Shown here: positions 45,196-56,217 of the stretch, piece after piece
Numbering within the stretch: position 1 is the stretch's first letter
How the letters are laid out: every line of letters begins with the position of its first letter
Origin: Labrenzia sp. 011
Lineage (GTDB): Bacteria; Pseudomonadota; Alphaproteobacteria; Rhizobiales; Stappiaceae
Assembly: GCF_003075075.1 (NCBI RefSeq)
Contig: NZ_QCYM01000008.1
Coordinates: forward strand, 62,001-126,000
Reading direction: 5' to 3'
Length of the DNA stretch: 64,000 bases
Translations under genes and position numbers: made by a program
The notes under the pieces: generated by a model
Databases searched by the model: none
What the model was told of the DNA's origin: nothing
The model's input: only the letters and a program-made list of their open reading frames with translations

Positions 45196-46784
45196 GAGTC
45201 CCCACTCCACTGATACATCCATGTTTCCGTCCGGTCGGTGCCGTCGAGCTGCAGAGCCAGTACGAATTCGACCGGTGTTCCCGCATCCTTTCGTTCCACA
45301 TCCAGAACCACCCGCCAGGACCCGCCTTCCAGGCGCTGAACGAAATGATGTTTGACTTCGGCGTTTTGAATCGTCAGGCGCGGCTCCAGCGGTGCGTCTG
45401 CACCCAGGCCGGAAAGCGCCTCGCCGGCGAATTCCACCACGAACTTGCGGAACTTGGGATCCGGGTCCGAAGCGGCGGCGCCGCCATGGCCGGTGCTCGT
45501 GCGCACAATCTGCGCCAGCTCCGTTCCCGGTTCCGGATTGCTGCCCCAGATCATCCGATAGGCGAAACGGTGTTCCGAACCGGCTTTGGTGCCGCCTTCC
45601 GGCACCCAGAAGGCGACGATATTGTCGTAGATTTCCTTGTCAGCCGGTATTTCCGCCAGCATGACATGCCCACGCCCCCAGCCGTTCACCGGTTCGATCC
45701 ACAGGGACGGGCGGCGCTGGTATTTGGCTTCCGTGTCCTGGTAGTTGTCAAAGTCGCGGTCACGCTGCAGAAGGCCGAAACCCGCCGGGCTTTCCTCCTT
45801 GAAGAAGGAGAGTGACAGTGCTTCCGGATTGCGGATCGGGCGCCACAGGCGCTGGCCGTCGTGCCGCAGGATGAGCAGCCCGTCGTTGTCGTGCACTTCC
45901 GGGCGGTAATCGTCAAAGCCGGTGCGGTCGTTTTCGCCGAAGAGGAACATGGAGGTCAAAGGGGCGATGCCCAGCCGATCGACATCCTCGCGCAGGAAGA
46001 TCCGCGCATCGACTTCGACGACCGTATTGACGCCCGGCTTGATGGTGAACTGATAGGCTCCGGCCACGCTGCTGCTTTCCAGCTCGGCGTAGAGGCGCAT
46101 TTCGACGGCGCCCTCCGCAGGGCGTTCCAGATAGAATCTGGTGAAGCGCGGAAATTCCTCGGGGCCGGCGATGGCCGTGTCGATGGCCAGTCCGCGGGCC
46201 GACAGGCCGTAGACATTGCCCTTTCCCAGGGCCCGGAAATAACTCGCCCCCAGAAAGACGATGAGCTCGTCGTAAAAGTCCGGTGTGTTGAGCGGATGAT
46301 GAAGCCTGAAGCCCGCGATCCCGGGAAGCTCGACCGTCTTGAAGGCTTCGGGATCGAGCGGTGCGCGATATTCGAAATCGGCACCGGTGAAGCGGATCGG
46401 GCGAATCTCGTTTCCGGCAATCTCGAAGAGTTCCACCGGCTCGTCGTAGAGCCAGCCGGGATGAAAGGCCTGAAGACGGTAGTTGCCGGGTATGTCTGCC
46501 CACACGGATCGCTCGGGCAGGAAGCGGATCGACCGGTGCTGGTCGTAATCGAGATCCGCCAGAATGTCCGGCAAGTCAGGGGTGGCAGGATCGAAGGCAT
46601 TCTCAGCCTTGTCCTTCATGCGGTTGATCAGCGTTTCGAAGCTGAAGGGTGCTGCGGGTGAAGATCCCGTACCGCTTTGAGCAGGTGCGGAATTTTCAGC
46701 CAGGGCAACGCCGGGAACGGCCCCGCCCGCCAACGAGCCTGCCATCAGGGCCGTCGCCGACAGAAACTTGCGCCGATTGATCAC
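45192..46784 (-). CDS. opgG: Periplasmic glucan biosynthesis protein OpgG/OpgD
   Basis: A 530-residue exported protein. The N-terminus INRRKFLSATALMAGSLAGGAVPGVALAE has a twin-arginine-type motif (RRKFLS) and an Ala-x-Ala cleavage site near residue 29, as in OpgD. The MdoG beta-sandwich domain follows: FSFETLINRMKDKAENAF, DIPGNYRLQAFHPGWLYDEPVELFEI and FGLLQRDRDFDNYQDTEAKYQRRPSLWIEPVNGWGRGHVMLAEIP. It acts on the nascent glucan in the periplasm. It is first in opgG-opgI-opgH. The G versus D name cannot be settled here; I use opgG by operon position. Confidence 0.92.
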   Translation of the reverse strand: MINRRKFLSATALMAGSLAGGAVPGVALAENSAPAQSGTGSSPAAPFSFETLINRMKDKAENAFDPATPDLPDILADLDYDQHRSIRFLPERSVWADIPGNYRLQAFHPGWLYDEPVELFEIAGNEIRPIRFTGADFEYRAPLDPEAFKTVELPGIAGFRLHHPLNTPDFYDELIVFLGASYFRALGKGNVYGLSARGLAIDTAIAGPEEFPRFTRFYLERPAEGAVEMRLYAELESSSVAGAYQFTIKPGVNTVVEVDARIFLREDVDRLGIAPLTSMFLFGENDRTGFDDYRPEVHDNDGLLILRHDGQRLWRPIRNPEALSLSFFKEESPAGFGLLQRDRDFDNYQDTEAKYQRRPSLWIEPVNGWGRGHVMLAEIPADKEIYDNIVAFWVPEGGTKAGSEHRFAYRMIWGSNPEPGTELAQIVRTSTGHGGAAASDPDPKFRKFVVEFAGEALSGLGADAPLEPRLTIQNAEVKHHFVQRLEGGSWRVVLDVERKDAGTPVEFVLALQLDGTDRTETWMYQWSGDS

Positions 46785-46999
46785 AATAACTGGTCACCTC
46801 TTTGAAATTAAAGCGTTCTTTTAGGAGCAGACCTGCAATGAGCACACGCACTGAGGCAATTTTATGGAGAAGAATCGGCCAAAAGATGATTTCACCATGC
46901 GCTGCAACATCTCAGGCGGCCGCCTTCCGGTAGCAAACGCGGAAACGGTCAATTGGTTGCATTGTTTTCCGGCCGGGATGCAGCCGGCCGATGGGGAAT

Positions 47000-48094
47000 T
47001 TACAAAAGGGCAGTGACGAAATCGCCGATCTCCAGAGCCGAAGTCAGCCCGGGAGATTCGATTCCGTAAAGGGCCACGAGACCCTGAATGCCGTGCGCCT
47101 GCGGTCCGTCGATGCGGAAATCCGCGGCAGGGGCGCCGGGGGCGGAAATCTTCGGCCGGATGCCCGAATAGTCCGGGACCAGGGAGTTGTCGGGCAGGCC
47201 CGGCCAGTAGCGTCTGATCGCCTCGTAAAACCTGTCGCCACGTCCCGGATCGACCTCGTAGTCAAGGTCTTCGACCCATTCCACATCGGGACCGAAGCGG
47301 GCCTGATGCTGCAGATCCAGGGTGATGTGAACGCCCGAGCCGCCCGGTTCCGGCAACGGATAGACCAGTCTGGAAAATGGCGCCTTGCCCTGAAGTTTGA
47401 AATAGTTGCCCTTGGCCAGATAGCCTCTGGGAGGATGGGCGCCGGAAACGGTCTCCATCAGGCCCGGTGCGCCATGACCGGCGGAAACGACGAGGTCCCG
47501 GCAGGTCAGGGAATAGGTGTCCTCGCCACCGGTGTCGACTTCCAGCCGGAAGCCGCCTTCGCAGGGATCGATCCGCCGGACACGGCTGTTGAGTACGACC
47601 TGACCGCCACGGTCTTCCAGTCCGCCCTGCAGGGCAAGCATGAAGCCGTGGCTGTCGATGATGCCGGTCGACGGCGACCAGAGCGCGCCGCAGGCGACCA
47701 GCGCCGGCTCGATCTCCTGCAATCTTTGCCTGTCAAGGAAAACCAGATCGGTCAGTCCGGTGTCGATTGCCTGCCTGTGCAGGCGTTCCAGTTCGGGAAG
47801 CTGGGTCTCGTCCGAGGCGACGATCAGCTTGCCGATCCGCTCATGGGCGATACCGTTTTCGGCGCAGAACCGATAGAGCTGATGCTTGCCGGGAAGGCAC
47901 AGTTTCGCTCTCAGGCTGCCGACCGGATAATAGATGCCGGCATGGATGACCTCGGAATTGCGGGAGCTGGTCTGTGAACCGATCAGCCCGTGCTGCTCGA
48001 GCACCATGACCTCGCGCCCTGCAAGCGCGAGCGCCCGCGCGCAGGCCAGCCCCACCACGCCGGCGCCAATCACAAGGGTTTCGATGTCATGCAT
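47000..48094 (-). CDS. FAD-dependent oxidoreductase, LhgO-like
   Basis: A 364-residue DAO-family flavoprotein. The dinucleotide-binding motif VIGAGVVGLACARALALAGREVMVLEQ is at the N-terminus. The segments SSRNSEVIHAGIYYPVGSLRAKLCLPG and PRGYLAKGNYFKLQG are typical of L-2-hydroxyglutarate oxidase/dehydrogenase (YgaF/LhgO) relatives. The likely reaction is oxidation of L-2-hydroxyglutarate or a similar hydroxy acid to the 2-oxo acid, with electrons to quinone. There are no csiD or gab genes nearby to confirm the substrate. It starts 170 bases downstream of gatA. Confidence 0.85.
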   Translation of the reverse strand: MHDIETLVIGAGVVGLACARALALAGREVMVLEQHGLIGSQTSSRNSEVIHAGIYYPVGSLRAKLCLPGKHQLYRFCAENGIAHERIGKLIVASDETQLPELERLHRQAIDTGLTDLVFLDRQRLQEIEPALVACGALWSPSTGIIDSHGFMLALQGGLEDRGGQVVLNSRVRRIDPCEGGFRLEVDTGGEDTYSLTCRDLVVSAGHGAPGLMETVSGAHPPRGYLAKGNYFKLQGKAPFSRLVYPLPEPGGSGVHITLDLQHQARFGPDVEWVEDLDYEVDPGRGDRFYEAIRRYWPGLPDNSLVPDYSGIRPKISAPGAPAADFRIDGPQAHGIQGLVALYGIESPGLTSALEIGDFVTALL

Positions 48095-48264
48095 GGGATC
48101 GGTTTCCAGTTTTCGCGATTGCCGGCCGTTCCTGTCGGGCGCTGCTCCCGCCTTGCGCCGGAGCCTTCCCGTGGAATTGCCGGATCCGTCCCGGGTTCAG
48201 GGTCTGGGAAATGCCGGGGCGGGACTTCAGTCGCGCCACGCCCCGGGCAGGGTCGGCGGCGGGA

Positions 48265-49749
<1,485 letters not shown>

Positions 49750-49761
49750 TATTTTGATCTT

Positions 49762-50238
49762 TCAGGCGGCCCTGAGCGGCCGAGTGTAAAAAACGGAATA
49801 GGGACTTTCGGGATAATCGAGCACCGGGCCGCACGCATTGAAACCGGACTGCTCATAGAGCCGCCGTGCGGCGTCATAGTTGTGGCCGGTTTCCAGCACG
49901 AGGCGTGTGACGCCCTCCGAGGCCGCAAGTTCGGTCACATGATCGAGGATCCGGCGCGCCAGCCCAAGTCCGCGGAACCGGGGGCGGGTGTAGAAGCGCT
50001 TGAGTTCGCCGATGGCATTTTCGTGCCGGTGCAGGGCGCCACAGGCAGCCGCCTGTCCGTCGACGCGGGCAACGAACACCGACGTGTCCGGTCCGGCCAT
50101 CTCTTCAGCACTCATGCTGTAGTTGGCGTCTTCCGGCGTCAGGGAACCGAGCGTGGTGTTCAGCTCGCCGATCATGGCGCGCATGTCCTCGCTCAGGGGG
50201 CTTTCGACCGCTATGACAACGACGGAGGGTGCGTTCAT
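49762..50238 (-). CDS. GNAT acetyltransferase between gatC and gatA
   Basis: A 158-residue GNAT of the YsnE/YjgM-like group: IGELKRFYTRPRFRGLGLARRILDHVTELA with the acetyl-CoA loop RFRGLGLA, and LVLETGHNYDAARRLYEQSGF at the C-terminus. It starts at ATG 50238 (MNAPSVVV), 16 bases after gatC, and ends 12 bases before gatA, so all three are one operon. The substrate is unknown. Interruption of gatC-gatA by a GNAT gene is a local feature worth comparing between genomes. Confidence 0.88.
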   Translation of the reverse strand: MNAPSVVVIAVESPLSEDMRAMIGELNTTLGSLTPEDANYSMSAEEMAGPDTSVFVARVDGQAAACGALHRHENAIGELKRFYTRPRFRGLGLARRILDHVTELAASEGVTRLVLETGHNYDAARRLYEQSGFNACGPVLDYPESPYSVFYTRPLRAA

Positions 50239-50254
50239 CCCGACCGGAGCCCGA

Positions 50255-50542
50255 CTATTCGACGACTTTCGGCACGATGAAGAAATTGTCTTCACTGGCC
50301 GGCGCGTTGGCGATGATTTCTCCGGCCTTGTTGCCGTCGGTGACCGCGTCCTCACGCTTCTTCATGGTCTGCTCGACCACGGAGTTCAGCGGCTCGACCC
50401 CGTCGATGTTCACTTCGTCAAGCTGTTCGACGAAGCCCAGGATGGCGTTCAGTTCGCCGGTCATACGGGTGGCGTCGTCCTCGCTCACCCGGATCCGGGC
50501 GAGACGGGCAACGCGTTTTACCGTGTCGGTATCTACAGACAT
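50255..50542 (-). CDS. gatC: Glutamyl/aspartyl-tRNA amidotransferase subunit C
   Basis: A 95-residue protein with the full GatC signature: [45 protein letters not shown] and the C-terminal [11 protein letters not shown]. It wraps around GatA and GatB to stabilise the amidotransferase. It is the first gene of gatC-GNAT-gatA. Its 5' region is shared with the divergent TetR gene at 50749. Confidence 0.95.
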   Translation of the reverse strand: MSVDTDTVKRVARLARIRVSEDDATRMTGELNAILGFVEQLDEVNIDGVEPLNSVVEQTMKKREDAVTDGNKAGEIIANAPASEDNFFIVPKVVE

Positions 50543-50680
50543 GTGTTCCTCGTTTCTTCACAGTCCTGCGGGGCCGGAATGGAACCCGATCCCGCACAAG
50601 CTCTCGCCCCTGTTTGCGGCGCAGGCGCGCTGAAAGCAAGTGCCGAGGCTTGCGGGCAGGTCGGTTTCGAAATAAATCGG

Positions 50681-50717
50681 TACCATTGGTAACCGTAATT
50701 ACGAAAACGGTTTTCGT
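50681..50717. promoter_or_regulatory. TetR-type operator upstream of TetR gene
   Basis: ACGAAAACGGTTTTCGT (50701-50717) is a perfect 17-bp palindrome, extendable to 25 bases with one mismatch pair. TACCATTGGTA (50681-50691) is a second, shorter perfect palindrome just upstream. They lie 31 bases before the TetR start codon and between it and the divergent gatC. Confidence 0.75.
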
Positions 50718-50748
50718 GATTTCCAAGATTCCGTCAGGGAGACAGCTG

Positions 50749-51354
50749 GTGCTTGAGGCCAGGGAAAGGACGGCAGGACGGCCGCGGGAGAGCCGGGTGA
50801 CCCAGGCGCTGCTGGAGGCGGCGCTGTGCGAACTGGCCGAGCACGGCTATGAGAAAACCACCATTGCAGCGGTTGCGGCGCGGGCCCGGACCAGCAAACA
50901 GGCGGTTTACCGGCGCTTTCGTGACAAGGAGGCCATGATTGCGGGCGCGGTGGAGCAGGGGCTCCTGCGCACCAATCCGGCGCCGCCGCAGCGGGGCAGT
51001 GTGGCGGAAGACCTGCGTGCGTACCTTGCCGGAACGGTCGGCGCCCTTCAGGACACGCCGCTCGGCAACGCGATCCGCGCCCTGGTACCGCACCGGGGGA
51101 AGGCGGAGGTCGGGTCGGTTCTGGCAGCGGCGGAGGAGAGCCGGCGTCTCCTCATGCGGCAGATCTTCGTTGCAACGCCCTTCGAAGCGGACATGGAAAC
51201 CCGGATCGATCTCCTGCTGGGCCTTGTCTATTTCCGCCTGCTTATCCGCGGCGTCAGGATAGAGGGCGGGGACATCGAAACGGCCATCTACCTGGTACTC
51301 GGCCTCGTGGCACCGCGCGATCCGGTGTCCGGGGACGGCCTGCCCGGTATGTGA
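50749..51354 (+). CDS. TetR family transcriptional regulator
   Basis: A 201-residue regulator. The HTH is at about residues 15-60 (VTQALLEAALCELAEHGYEKTTIAAVAARARTSKQAVYRRFRDKEAMIAGAV), followed by a TetR C-terminal helical domain with LLLGLVYFRLLIRGV. The start is GTG 50749 with AGGGAGA seven bases upstream; a GTG at 50715 in the same frame lies inside the operator. It presumably binds the palindrome at 50701-50717 and represses itself. Candidates for another target are the YHS gene downstream or gatC; neither is shown. Confidence 0.87.
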   Translation: MLEARERTAGRPRESRVTQALLEAALCELAEHGYEKTTIAAVAARARTSKQAVYRRFRDKEAMIAGAVEQGLLRTNPAPPQRGSVAEDLRAYLAGTVGALQDTPLGNAIRALVPHRGKAEVGSVLAAAEESRRLLMRQIFVATPFEADMETRIDLLLGLVYFRLLIRGVRIEGGDIETAIYLVLGLVAPRDPVSGDGLPGM

Positions 51355-51513
51355 CGGATTCCCGATCATCGGTCCGGCGATCACGAATGTCTCCCGATCA
51401 GCTGGCGGTCCTGTGATCAAGGGTGATTGGCGTTCCCAAGCCGGCGAGCACATTTTCCTCGTGTCGTGGTGCTTGCCGGCACGACCGGGTTTTCAATTGT
51501 CAGGGAGTTTCCG

Positions 51514-52008
51514 ATGCCGCTTTACACCACCAGGTCCGTTCTTCTGGGACTGACCGCGCTTTTTTCCGCCGCCGCGTTCACCGCCTCGGCCGATGAAATC
51601 ACCACTTTCACCAAGTCGGGTGCAGCGATAGGCGGAACGGATCCCGTTGCCTATTTCACCGAAGGCAAGCCGGTGGCAGGCTCGGATGCGTTCACTGCCG
51701 AATATGACGATGTGACCTGGAAATTCTCCTCGGCGGAAAACCGCGATGCCTTTGTGGCCGATCCGGCCAAATACGCGCCGCAATACGGCGGTTTCTGCGC
51801 CTTCGGAGCGGCAATGGGCTTCAAGGTTCCGGTGGTCCCGGAGGCCTGGTCGATCGTCGATGGCAAGCTCTATCTCAACAACTCCCTGAAAGTGCAGGAG
51901 CGGTTCGAGGAAGACGTGCCGGGGCACATCGAGAACGCCACCTTGAACTGGGAAATCATCCGCGAGAAGAAGCCGGAAGAGCTGAAGGAACCGATCATCC
52001 GCGACTGA
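51514..52008 (+). CDS. Exported YHS-domain protein
   Basis: A 164-residue protein with a signal peptide (about 1-27, ending FTASADE) and a YHS domain: GTDPVAYFTEGKPVAGSDAFTAEYDDVTWKFSSAENRDAFVADPAKYAPQYGGFCAFGAAMG. YHS domains in exported proteins are thought to bind metal, but here the usual Cys pair is reduced to one Cys (GGFCAFG), so a metal role is uncertain. The start is ATG 51514 after CAGGGAG. It converges with the aldolase gene; three hairpins separate them. Confidence 0.85.
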   Translation: MPLYTTRSVLLGLTALFSAAAFTASADEITTFTKSGAAIGGTDPVAYFTEGKPVAGSDAFTAEYDDVTWKFSSAENRDAFVADPAKYAPQYGGFCAFGAAMGFKVPVVPEAWSIVDGKLYLNNSLKVQERFEEDVPGHIENATLNWEIIREKKPEELKEPIIRD

Positions 52009-52035
52009 CGGCGTTCGGTCTGAAAAGCTGACGGC

Positions 52036-52107
52036 CGCCGCGGTTTTCCCGCGGCGCCGCGTGATCGGCTCAGTGCCGCGCAGCACTGGGCCGGAGCCTG
52101 CTCCGGC
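52036..52107. terminator. Three tandem hairpins between convergent genes
   Basis: CGCCGCGG-TTTTC-CCGCGGCG (52036-52056), CAGTGC/GCACTG (52071-52088) and GCCGGAGC-CT-GCTCCGGC (52090-52107) follow each other between the YHS gene and the aldolase gene. None has a U tract. They may act together to end or protect both transcripts. Confidence 0.5.
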
Positions 52108-52120
52108 TCCTGTCCCTTCC

Positions 52121-52786
52121 TCAGGCCGATTTCAGGCCATAGGTCGCGACTGCGCCCAGAACGCTTTCGATTTCGCTGTCCGAAAGGATGTGCGGGGTGC
52201 CGATGCTGCGGCTGAGGATATAGGCCCGGGCCAGGACCTCCAGTTCCTCAAGACGCCAGAGCCCCTTTTCAAGGGTCTCGCCACCAACCACGGCGCCGTG
52301 GTTGGCCATCAGGCAGCCATGCCGGTTGCGCATGGCAGTGACCACATTGTCCGCGAGCTCCTCACTGCCGAACAGGGCGTATCCGGCGAGCGGAACGGTG
52401 TTGCCGCCGAACAGGGCGATCATGTAGTGGCAGGCAGGAATTTCCTCGCGGTTGATGGAAAGCGCCGTGCAATGCACCGGATGGGCATGGACGATGGCGT
52501 TCATTTCCGGCTTGGCCCGCAGCAAGGCCAGGTGGAACTGCCATTCGGTGGAGGGCGGCAAGGGTCCCTCCGGCGCGCCCTGTCCGTCAAGCGGCATGGA
52601 CACCAGCATGTCCGGAGTCATCCGGTCATAGGGGACGCCGGAAGGCGTAATGATCATCCGGTCGTCCGCACGGGCGGAGATGTTGCCGGAGGTGCCCTGG
52701 TTGATCCCCCGGCGGTTCATGTCCCGGCAGGCGTCGATGATGGCCTGCCGGAGGTCCGGTGTGTCCCGGTAGGGTGGTTTCAGCAT
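52121..52786 (-). CDS. Class II aldolase for 5-deoxyribulose-type phosphate
   Basis: A 221-residue L-fuculose-phosphate-type aldolase. The catalytic Glu is E81 in PPSTEWQFH, and the zinc-binding His are H100 and H102 in IVHAHPV and H163 in MANHGAV. The phosphate loop is GTSGNIS and ITPSGVPYDRM. In context with MtnA- and MtnK-like genes it fits the DHAP-shunt aldolase (Ald2/DrdA): it would cleave 5-methylthioribulose-1-phosphate or 5-deoxyribulose-1-phosphate to dihydroxyacetone phosphate and an aldehyde. It is the last gene of the kinase-isomerase-regulator-aldolase operon, 4 bases after the regulator's stop. Confidence 0.85.
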   Translation of the reverse strand: MLKPPYRDTPDLRQAIIDACRDMNRRGINQGTSGNISARADDRMIITPSGVPYDRMTPDMLVSMPLDGQGAPEGPLPPSTEWQFHLALLRAKPEMNAIVHAHPVHCTALSINREEIPACHYMIALFGGNTVPLAGYALFGSEELADNVVTAMRNRHGCLMANHGAVVGGETLEKGLWRLEELEVLARAYILSRSIGTPHILSDSEIESVLGAVATYGLKSA

Positions 52787-52790
52787 GGTT

Positions 52791-53783
52791 TCACGCGAGC
52801 TCCAGCATCTGTGCGGCGGTTTCGGTACAGGTGGCGACATGGGTGGCGTAGCCGCCACGGATGGCGGCCAGCATGGGTGCCGCCCGCTCGGGTCCGGAGC
52901 CGACCAGCAGACCCATGTCCTTGTTTTTCATCTGATCGAGGGTGACGGCGATCATGCGGTTTTCGATCTCCCGCATGACGGCGTTGCCGTCGTGGTCGAT
53001 CAGCCGGCCGCAGATGACACCAATGGCGCCTTTTTTCGCGCAGGCGTCCACCTCGGACCGGTCGAGCAGCCCGGCGTGGACGACGTGGCTGTCGGCGGTG
53101 CAGGTCCCGCAGGCGAAGATGGTCTTGTTGCAGTCGGCCACGGCGTCGAGCTGCTCCCGGATCACCGGTTCCTGCTTGAGACGATCGACGAGCTGCCTGT
53201 CGGACAGGAGCAGCGGCACATGCAGGTTGACGCAGTGGGCACCGTAGCGCCGTGCCAGGGTGGCCGAGCAGGTTTCCGCCGCAAAGCCGAGCGCGGCGGG
53301 CCGCGACCCGACGAGCTGCACGACGGTGAGCTCATCGATGGTGACACGCGGTGCGGCTTCCGCGACCCGGTAGACGGTTTCGCCCCAGGCCACCCCGAGG
53401 CGGTCCCCCGGTTCCAGCAGGCTGGGAAGCCAGTCGGAAACCACCCGGGTCACCCGGTCGAGGGACTGGTCCGCGCCGTCGGGCGAGGAGGGCACGACGA
53501 TGGCATCGTGAAGGCCGAAACGCTCCATGAGTGCGCGGGCCAGTTGCTGGTCCCGGAAAATGTCGCTGTCGAGCGTGATCCGGACGTAGTCCCGCCGCCG
53601 CGCCTCTGACAGGTAGTTGACCACTGTGGCGCGCGAGATGCCGAGCCGCTCGGCAATCTCGTTCTGGTTCATGCCGTCCTGGTAGTAGCACCAGGTGACT
53701 TCGATGATCGCCTCGTCCTGGGAGCGGGCGCGGGGGACGGATTTCGCCTCCCCCGGCCTGGATTTGCCCGGACCCGGTGTCAT
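52791..53783 (-). CDS. SorC/DeoR-type sugar-binding transcriptional regulator
   Basis: A 330-residue regulator. The N-terminal HTH is at about residues 22-65 ([45 protein letters not shown]), and the C-terminal SorC sugar-phosphate-binding domain follows, with [17 protein letters not shown] and [16 protein letters not shown]. SorC proteins sense a phosphorylated sugar; here the natural effector would be the product of the kinase or isomerase beside it. It overlaps the mtnA stop by four bases. The likely operator is the palindrome at 56203-56217. Confidence 0.9.
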   Translation of the reverse strand: MTPGPGKSRPGEAKSVPRARSQDEAIIEVTWCYYQDGMNQNEIAERLGISRATVVNYLSEARRRDYVRITLDSDIFRDQQLARALMERFGLHDAIVVPSSPDGADQSLDRVTRVVSDWLPSLLEPGDRLGVAWGETVYRVAEAAPRVTIDELTVVQLVGSRPAALGFAAETCSATLARRYGAHCVNLHVPLLLSDRQLVDRLKQEPVIREQLDAVADCNKTIFACGTCTADSHVVHAGLLDRSEVDACAKKGAIGVICGRLIDHDGNAVMREIENRMIAVTLDQMKNKDMGLLVGSGPERAAPMLAAIRGGYATHVATCTETAAQMLELA

Positions 53784-54889
53784 GCGCTCTTTTCAAGATT
53801 GGCGAGATCCGGAAAGAGCTTCGCAAGTCCCTCGGCGCTTGCCTCGCAAACACCACGCTCGGTGATCAGGCCGGTGACGAGATGGTTGGGCGTCACATCG
53901 AAGGCAGGATTGCCGCCGGGGGTGCCGGGCGGTGTCACCTGAACCTGGCCGATGGTGCCCTCCGGTGTGAGACCCTGGATATGGGTGACTTCGCGTTCGT
54001 TGCGTTCCTCGATCGGAATTTCCACCACCCCGTTGTCCACGGTCCAGTCGATGGTCGGGGAGGGGAGAGCCACATAGAAGGGCACGTCGTTCGCGCTGGC
54101 CGCCAGCGCCTTCAGATAGGTGCCGATCTTGTTGCACACGTCGCCTCTGCGGGTGGTGCGGTCCGTGCCGACGATGACCATGTCGACAAGGCCGTGCTGC
54201 ATCAGATGGCCGCCGGCGTTGTCGGTGATGTAGGTGTGCGGGATGCCGTGGCTGCCGAGCTCCCACGAGGTGAGCGCCCCCTGGTTGCGTGGGCGCGTTT
54301 CGTCGACCCAGACGTGGATCGGGATACCGGCGTCGTGGGCCTGGTACATCGGGCTCGTCGCCGTGCCCCAGTCGACGGTGGCGATCCAGCCGGCGTTGCA
54401 ATGGGTGAGCAGCCGGACGGGCTCGCCGTCCTTCTTGCCGGCGGCGATCCTGCGGATGATCTCCAGACCGTTGAGGCCGATCCGGCGGTTGATCTCGACA
54501 TCCTCGTCGGAAATCTCGTGCGCCAGCTTCAGGGCCGCTGCCTTGCGTTCGCTCTCGGGCAGGGTCTTCAGCATGGTGCGGCAGCGGTTGAGCGCCCAGC
54601 GCAGGTTGATTGCCGTCGGGCGGGTCTTGTCGAGAAATCCGAAAGCCTCGTCCAGATGGGCATCGGACGGGTCGATCCGGGCGGCCAGCGCCATGCCGTA
54701 GGCGGCGGTTGCTCCGATCAGCGGTGCGCCGCGGACCCGCATTTCCACGATCGCGTCGGCGAAATCCTGCAATGTGTCGACCTGCTGGATGCGGAAATCG
54801 TGCGGCAGCCAGCGCTGATCGATGATCTGCAGAGCGGATTGATCCTCATCCCACCAAAGCGAGCGGTAATGTTTGCCGTTGACCTTCAT
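53780..54889 (-). CDS. mtnA: S-methyl-5-thioribose-1-phosphate isomerase-like
   Basis: A 369-residue eIF2B-alpha-like isomerase. The conserved residues Cys 164 (THCNAG) and Asp 243 ([20 protein letters not shown]) align with the catalytic pair of MtnA, and [13 protein letters not shown] and [11 protein letters not shown] are family motifs. It converts 5-methylthioribose-1-phosphate or 5-deoxyribose-1-phosphate to the ribulose form. The start is ATG 54889 ([11 protein letters not shown]), overlapping the kinase stop by four bases; the longer open frame upstream is in the kinase gene. The 5-deoxyribose isomerase DrdI belongs to the same family, so the sugar is not fixed by sequence. Confidence 0.92.
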   Translation of the reverse strand: MKVNGKHYRSLWWDEDQSALQIIDQRWLPHDFRIQQVDTLQDFADAIVEMRVRGAPLIGATAAYGMALAARIDPSDAHLDEAFGFLDKTRPTAINLRWALNRCRTMLKTLPESERKAAALKLAHEISDEDVEINRRIGLNGLEIIRRIAAGKKDGEPVRLLTHCNAGWIATVDWGTATSPMYQAHDAGIPIHVWVDETRPRNQGALTSWELGSHGIPHTYITDNAGGHLMQHGLVDMVIVGTDRTTRRGDVCNKIGTYLKALAASANDVPFYVALPSPTIDWTVDNGVVEIPIEERNEREVTHIQGLTPEGTIGQVQVTPPGTPGGNPAFDVTPNHLVTGLITERGVCEASAEGLAKLFPDLANLEKSA

Positions 54890-56148
54890 AGGATGTCCTT
54901 TGCATTGAATTGGCGGGCAAGATCGAGAAGCGAGGCGGTGGTATTGACCGCCTGGGTGCCCAGAATCAGCTCCGCGCCCATGGCCAGGTTGCGGGCCTCG
55001 AGACGGCACTTCAGGGCAATGTCCTCGATCTCCTCGAAATCGGCATTATGGGCGAGTGACAGGGTGCGCCGGTGCATCTCGATGCCGCAGAAGCCGAGCG
55101 CATCGCTGCGGATGTCCGCCAGAAGATCGTCGCAGCAGTCCCTGCTGGACTGGTTCTGGTCCTCGAACAACGCGGCGGGAAAGAGCATGCCGGTACGCTC
55201 GCTCTCCCAGAGGGTCCGGAACTCGGTCTCGAAGGAGGAAAACACCTCGTCGATGACCGAGAGAATCCAGTCCTGATACGGCGCCAGATCGTCCGTGTCG
55301 CGATGGGCCGGCTGGCTGAAATAGGCCATCAGGAAGTTGGCGACGAGCATGCCGATGTCGAAGCCCATCGGCCCGTACTGGACGAATTCCGGATCGATGA
55401 CCTTGCTTTCGGTTTCCGTCGACATGATCGATCCGCTGTGCAGGTCGCCATGGAGCATCGTTTCCGTATTCGAGGCGAACTTCATCAGCATGCGCTGCAC
55501 GCGCGCCTTCAGGGCCGGGTTGCCACGCAGCTCCGCCACCACCGGATCGAGGCCCGGCGTGTGGTGGTTCATCTTCGCGTCGTAGTAGGGATCGGTGAAG
55601 ATCAGGGCCTCGGTGATGGCCGGGATCTCGACATTGCCGGCAAACAGGCCGACATCCTTCTTCTTGTCGGCGCTCTTCAGCGAGAGCTCCGAGCCGCGGA
55701 AGGCCGTGCGGGCGCAGAAACGCCCGAGGAATGCTCCCAGTCCGGCGACCTTCTCGCCGTCGATCAGCTTGCGGCGCAGGATCTTGTGGGGTGAAAGGAA
55801 CTCCATCACGATCAGCGCCTGGGCTTCGTCGAAATGGTAGACCTCAGGGACAGAGCCAGGATCGCGCGCCGCCTGGCGGACCAGCGCATGATTTTCGTAG
55901 TAGGCGCGATAGAGCGGCAGCGGCCAGCTGTCGCCAACCAGGCGCACATAGGGCAGGGCCTGCTTGACGATCACCGTGCCTTGCGGCCCTTCGACGATGA
56001 AAACCAGGTTCAGGTTGCCGTCGCCGACCTCCTTCACCGTCCAGAGGGACGGATCGGCACCGACGCGCCCGGCAATCACGGGCACCGCGGAAAGGCGCGG
56101 TCCCAGCTCTTCAGGGGTTAGGGGGCGATAGAGATCCGGCGTGTTCAT
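54886..56148 (-). CDS. mtnK: S-methyl-5-thioribose kinase-like
   Basis: A 420-residue kinase of the APH/ChoK fold. It shows the MtnK features [11 protein letters not shown] (nucleotide loop), [10 protein letters not shown] (Lys), HGDLHSGSI (residues 233-241, catalytic loop) and DPEF (252-255, MtnK version of the DFG-like motif). It phosphorylates the C1 hydroxyl of methylthioribose, or of 5-deoxyribose, using ATP. It is the first gene of the operon, divergent from the ABC importer. A normal methionine salvage pathway would also need mtnB/C/D, which are absent here; the aldolase replaces them. Confidence 0.92.
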   Translation of the reverse strand: MNTPDLYRPLTPEELGPRLSAVPVIAGRVGADPSLWTVKEVGDGNLNLVFIVEGPQGTVIVKQALPYVRLVGDSWPLPLYRAYYENHALVRQAARDPGSVPEVYHFDEAQALIVMEFLSPHKILRRKLIDGEKVAGLGAFLGRFCARTAFRGSELSLKSADKKKDVGLFAGNVEIPAITEALIFTDPYYDAKMNHHTPGLDPVVAELRGNPALKARVQRMLMKFASNTETMLHGDLHSGSIMSTETESKVIDPEFVQYGPMGFDIGMLVANFLMAYFSQPAHRDTDDLAPYQDWILSVIDEVFSSFETEFRTLWESERTGMLFPAALFEDQNQSSRDCCDDLLADIRSDALGFCGIEMHRRTLSLAHNADFEEIEDIALKCRLEARNLAMGAELILGTQAVNTTASLLDLARQFNAKDIL

Positions 56149-56202
56149 CTTGCTGCACTTTCCTCCCGATTTTTTCCGAATAAAAGTCAGAATTGTTCAA
56201 AA

Positions 56203-56217
56203 GTCAACTCAGTTGAC
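56203..56217. promoter_or_regulatory. Shared operator overlapping both divergent -35 boxes
   Basis: GTCAACTCAGTTGAC is a perfect 15-bp palindrome around a central C. On the plus strand it contributes TTGACA (56213-56218) with a -10-like TGTAAC 18 bases further, toward the ABC importer. On the minus strand TTGACT (56202-56207) precedes TTTATT by 17 bases, toward mtnK. A single regulator bound here could close both promoters. Part of the symmetry could simply reflect two back-to-back -35 boxes. Confidence 0.65.

Noticed and set aside
43404..45197. 597-codon open frame opposite opgH and opgI
   Set aside because: Antisense shadow; the minus-strand genes have clear domains and coupled starts.
46960..46995. 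GC-rich inverted repeat between the LhgO-like gene and opgG
   Set aside because: CCGGCC-type self-complementarity is common at this GC content and there is no T tract.
53777..55276. 499-codon open frame opposite mtnA and mtnK
   Set aside because: Antisense of two genes with recognised catalytic residues.
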